Below, piece after piece: positions 62,842 to 64,000 of a DNA stretch of 64,000 bases; within the stretch, counting starts at the first letter, position 1, and every line of letters begins with the position of its first letter. The notes under the pieces were generated by a model. The model had not been told where the DNA came from, searched no databases, and saw only the letters and a list, made by a program, of their open reading frames with translations. The position numbers and the translations under genes are program-made. This stretch comes from Dechloromonas denitrificans (GTDB lineage: Bacteria; Pseudomonadota; Gammaproteobacteria; Burkholderiales; Rhodocyclaceae), in the NCBI RefSeq assembly GCF_001551835.1, contig NZ_LODL01000019.1, positions 90,475 to 154,474 on the forward strand. The letters run 5' to 3'.

Positions 62842-63921
62842 ATGACGCCGCAGAACAAACCGAATACCGACGACGTTCGCATCAAGGAAATCAAGGAACT
62901 GGTCCCGCCAGCGCACGTCTTCCGCGAATATCCGGTATCGAACCGTGCGGCGCAGACGACCTACACCGCCCGCCAAGCCATCCATCGCATCCTGCACGGC
63001 GCCGACGACCGTCTGCTGGTCGTCATCGGCCCCTGCTCGATCCACGACTACGACGTGGCGATGGACTACGCCAAGAAACTGGCCCGCGAAGCCGAGAAGT
63101 ATGCCGACGACCTAGTCGTCGTCATGCGCGTCTATTTCGAAAAACCGCGCACCACGGTCGGCTGGAAAGGCCTGATCAACGATCCGCGCCTCGACAACAC
63201 CTTCCGCATCAACGAAGGCCTGCGCCTGGCCCGTCGCATCCTGCTCGAAATCAACGAGATGGACCTGCCCTGCGCCACCGAATTCCTCGACACCATCACC
63301 CCGCAATACACCGCCGACCTGATCGCCTGGGGCGCCATCGGCGCCCGCACCACCGAGTCGCAGGTGCACCGCGAACTGGCCTCCGGCCTGTCCTGCCCGG
63401 TCGGCTTCAAGAACGGCACCGACGGCAACATGCGGATCGCGGTGGACGCCATCCGCGCCGCCAATTCGCCGCACCACTTCCTGTCGGTGACCAAGTCCGG
63501 CCACACCGCCATCGTATCGACGGTCGGCAACGAGGACTGCCACGTCATCCTGCGCGGCGGCAAGGAACCGAACTACGACCCAGCCAGCGTCGATGCCGCC
63601 GGCCAGGAAATCGCCAAGGCCGGCCTCGCCGCCCGCCTGATGGTCGATTTCTCGCACGGCAACAGCCGCAAGCAATACAAGCTGCAGATGGAAGTCAGCG
63701 ACAGCGTCGCCGCCCAGATGGCGGCCGGTGAAGAGCGCATCGTCGGCGTCATGGTCGAATCCCACCTCGTCGAAGGCCGCCAGGACCTGTCGCCGGACAA
63801 GGACCTGACCTACGGCCAGAGCGTCACCGACGCCTGCATCGGCTGGGACGACAGCCTGAAAGTGCTCGACCAGCTGGCCGCCGCCGTCCGCGCCCGGCGG
63901 GTGGCGGAAGCCGCGGACTGA
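62842..63921 (+). CDS. aroG: 3-Deoxy-7-phosphoheptulonate synthase (DAHP synthase, class I)
   Basis: 359 aa. First enzyme of aromatic amino acid synthesis (PEP + erythrose 4-phosphate). IGPCSIHDYDVAMDYA, MRVYFEKPRTTVGWKGL, SHGNSRKQ and other family motifs are intact. ATG 62842 chosen over TTG 62830. Feedback class (Phe versus Tyr) cannot be told without alignment. Confidence 0.95.
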   Translation: MTPQNKPNTDDVRIKEIKELVPPAHVFREYPVSNRAAQTTYTARQAIHRILHGADDRLLVVIGPCSIHDYDVAMDYAKKLAREAEKYADDLVVVMRVYFEKPRTTVGWKGLINDPRLDNTFRINEGLRLARRILLEINEMDLPCATEFLDTITPQYTADLIAWGAIGARTTESQVHRELASGLSCPVGFKNGTDGNMRIAVDAIRAANSPHHFLSVTKSGHTAIVSTVGNEDCHVILRGGKEPNYDPASVDAAGQEIAKAGLAARLMVDFSHGNSRKQYKLQMEVSDSVAAQMAAGEERIVGVMVESHLVEGRQDLSPDKDLTYGQSVTDACIGWDDSLKVLDQLAAAVRARRVAEAAD

Positions 63922-63950
63922 GCGCCGGTTTTCCTTGCCGCAGTAAAAAA

Positions 63951-63978
63951 GGCCCGACATTGTCGGGCCTTTGTTTTT
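63951..63978 (+). terminator. Intrinsic terminator after aroG
   Basis: Stem GGCCCGAC (63951-63958) with GTCGGGCC (63962-63969), 3-nt loop extendable to 5, then TTTGTTTTT. Confidence 0.85.
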
Positions 63979-64000
63979 GCCTTTTCTGCACAGTCGACCG

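Noticed and set aside
1-64000. CRISPR arrays, rRNA genes, transposase or phage genes
   Set aside because: No repeat-spacer arrays, rRNA sequence, or recognisable recombinase or phage protein was seen in any frame.

Overview
This window is a GC-rich, densely packed chromosomal segment of a betaproteobacterium, most likely Rhodocyclales (Dechloromonas/Azonexus-like). The evidence is the conserved block rpoE-rseC-mucD-(glutaredoxin-like)-lepA-lepB-DUF4845-rnc-era-recO-pdxJ-acpS-nagZ, the EarP/EF-P pair with Arg32 in EF-P, GlnE, and the yhdP-nitrilase-tldD block. No phage, insertion sequence with transposase, or CRISPR array is visible. The taxonomic call is inferred from gene content and order, not from a database search.

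Layout. 1-15 kb is core housekeeping on the + strand: envelope stress sigma factor and protease, translation factor EF4, signal peptidase, RNase III, Era, RecO, PdxJ, AcpS, NagZ, then efp/earP on the - strand, a family-5 uracil-DNA glycosylase, uvrC and pgsA. A tRNA-Gly(GCC) with a consensus promoter and a terminator follows at 15.0 kb. 15.3-32.3 kb is a signalling-rich stretch: a permease with a small redoxin; an EF-hand protein; a CpxR/CpxA-like two-component system; a TolC-family protein with an extra C-terminal domain; a second response regulator; an Hpt protein, a hybrid kinase and a single-REC regulator; a DUF3124 lipoprotein-like/secreted protein; a K+ channel; a STAS protein; a small cytochrome c; an MFS carrier; and an orphan CHASE/PAS kinase. 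32.3-38.1 kb is a four-gene unit: RND adaptor, sulfide:quinone-oxidoreductase-like flavoprotein, RND pump and DUF2892 membrane protein, preceded by an FNR-like palindrome. 38.3-42.8 kb holds a PAS-GGDEF-EAL protein, two tandem beta-hydroxyacid dehydrogenases and a YcgR-like PilZ protein. 42.8-46.5 kb (- strand) is an overlapping operon mtnA - class II aldolase - CDF metal exporter - RlmN-like radical SAM enzyme. 46.7-52.2 kb holds a soluble FIST chemoreceptor, a methionine-type aminotransferase, mscL, a LysR regulator and two tiny unknown genes. 52.2-64 kb is glnE, yhdP, a nitrilase-family amidase, tldD, a dihaem cytochrome c, a tandem-PilJ-domain periplasmic protein and aroG-type DAHP synthase.

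The most interesting structure is around 17-22 kb. Three separate direct-repeat operators of the CpxR type, with half-sites spaced exactly 10 bp apart, flank a CpxR/CpxA-like pair. They lie in front of the EF-hand gene, in front of the regulator gene, and in front of the TolC-family fusion gene, which suggests one small regulon. Next in interest are a 64-bp MITE-like element that appears to have split an intrinsic terminator with a 10-bp target duplication (22036-22119), the mtnA-aldolase operon (candidate DHAP shunt for 5'-deoxynucleoside salvage), and the RND/SQR-like cluster.
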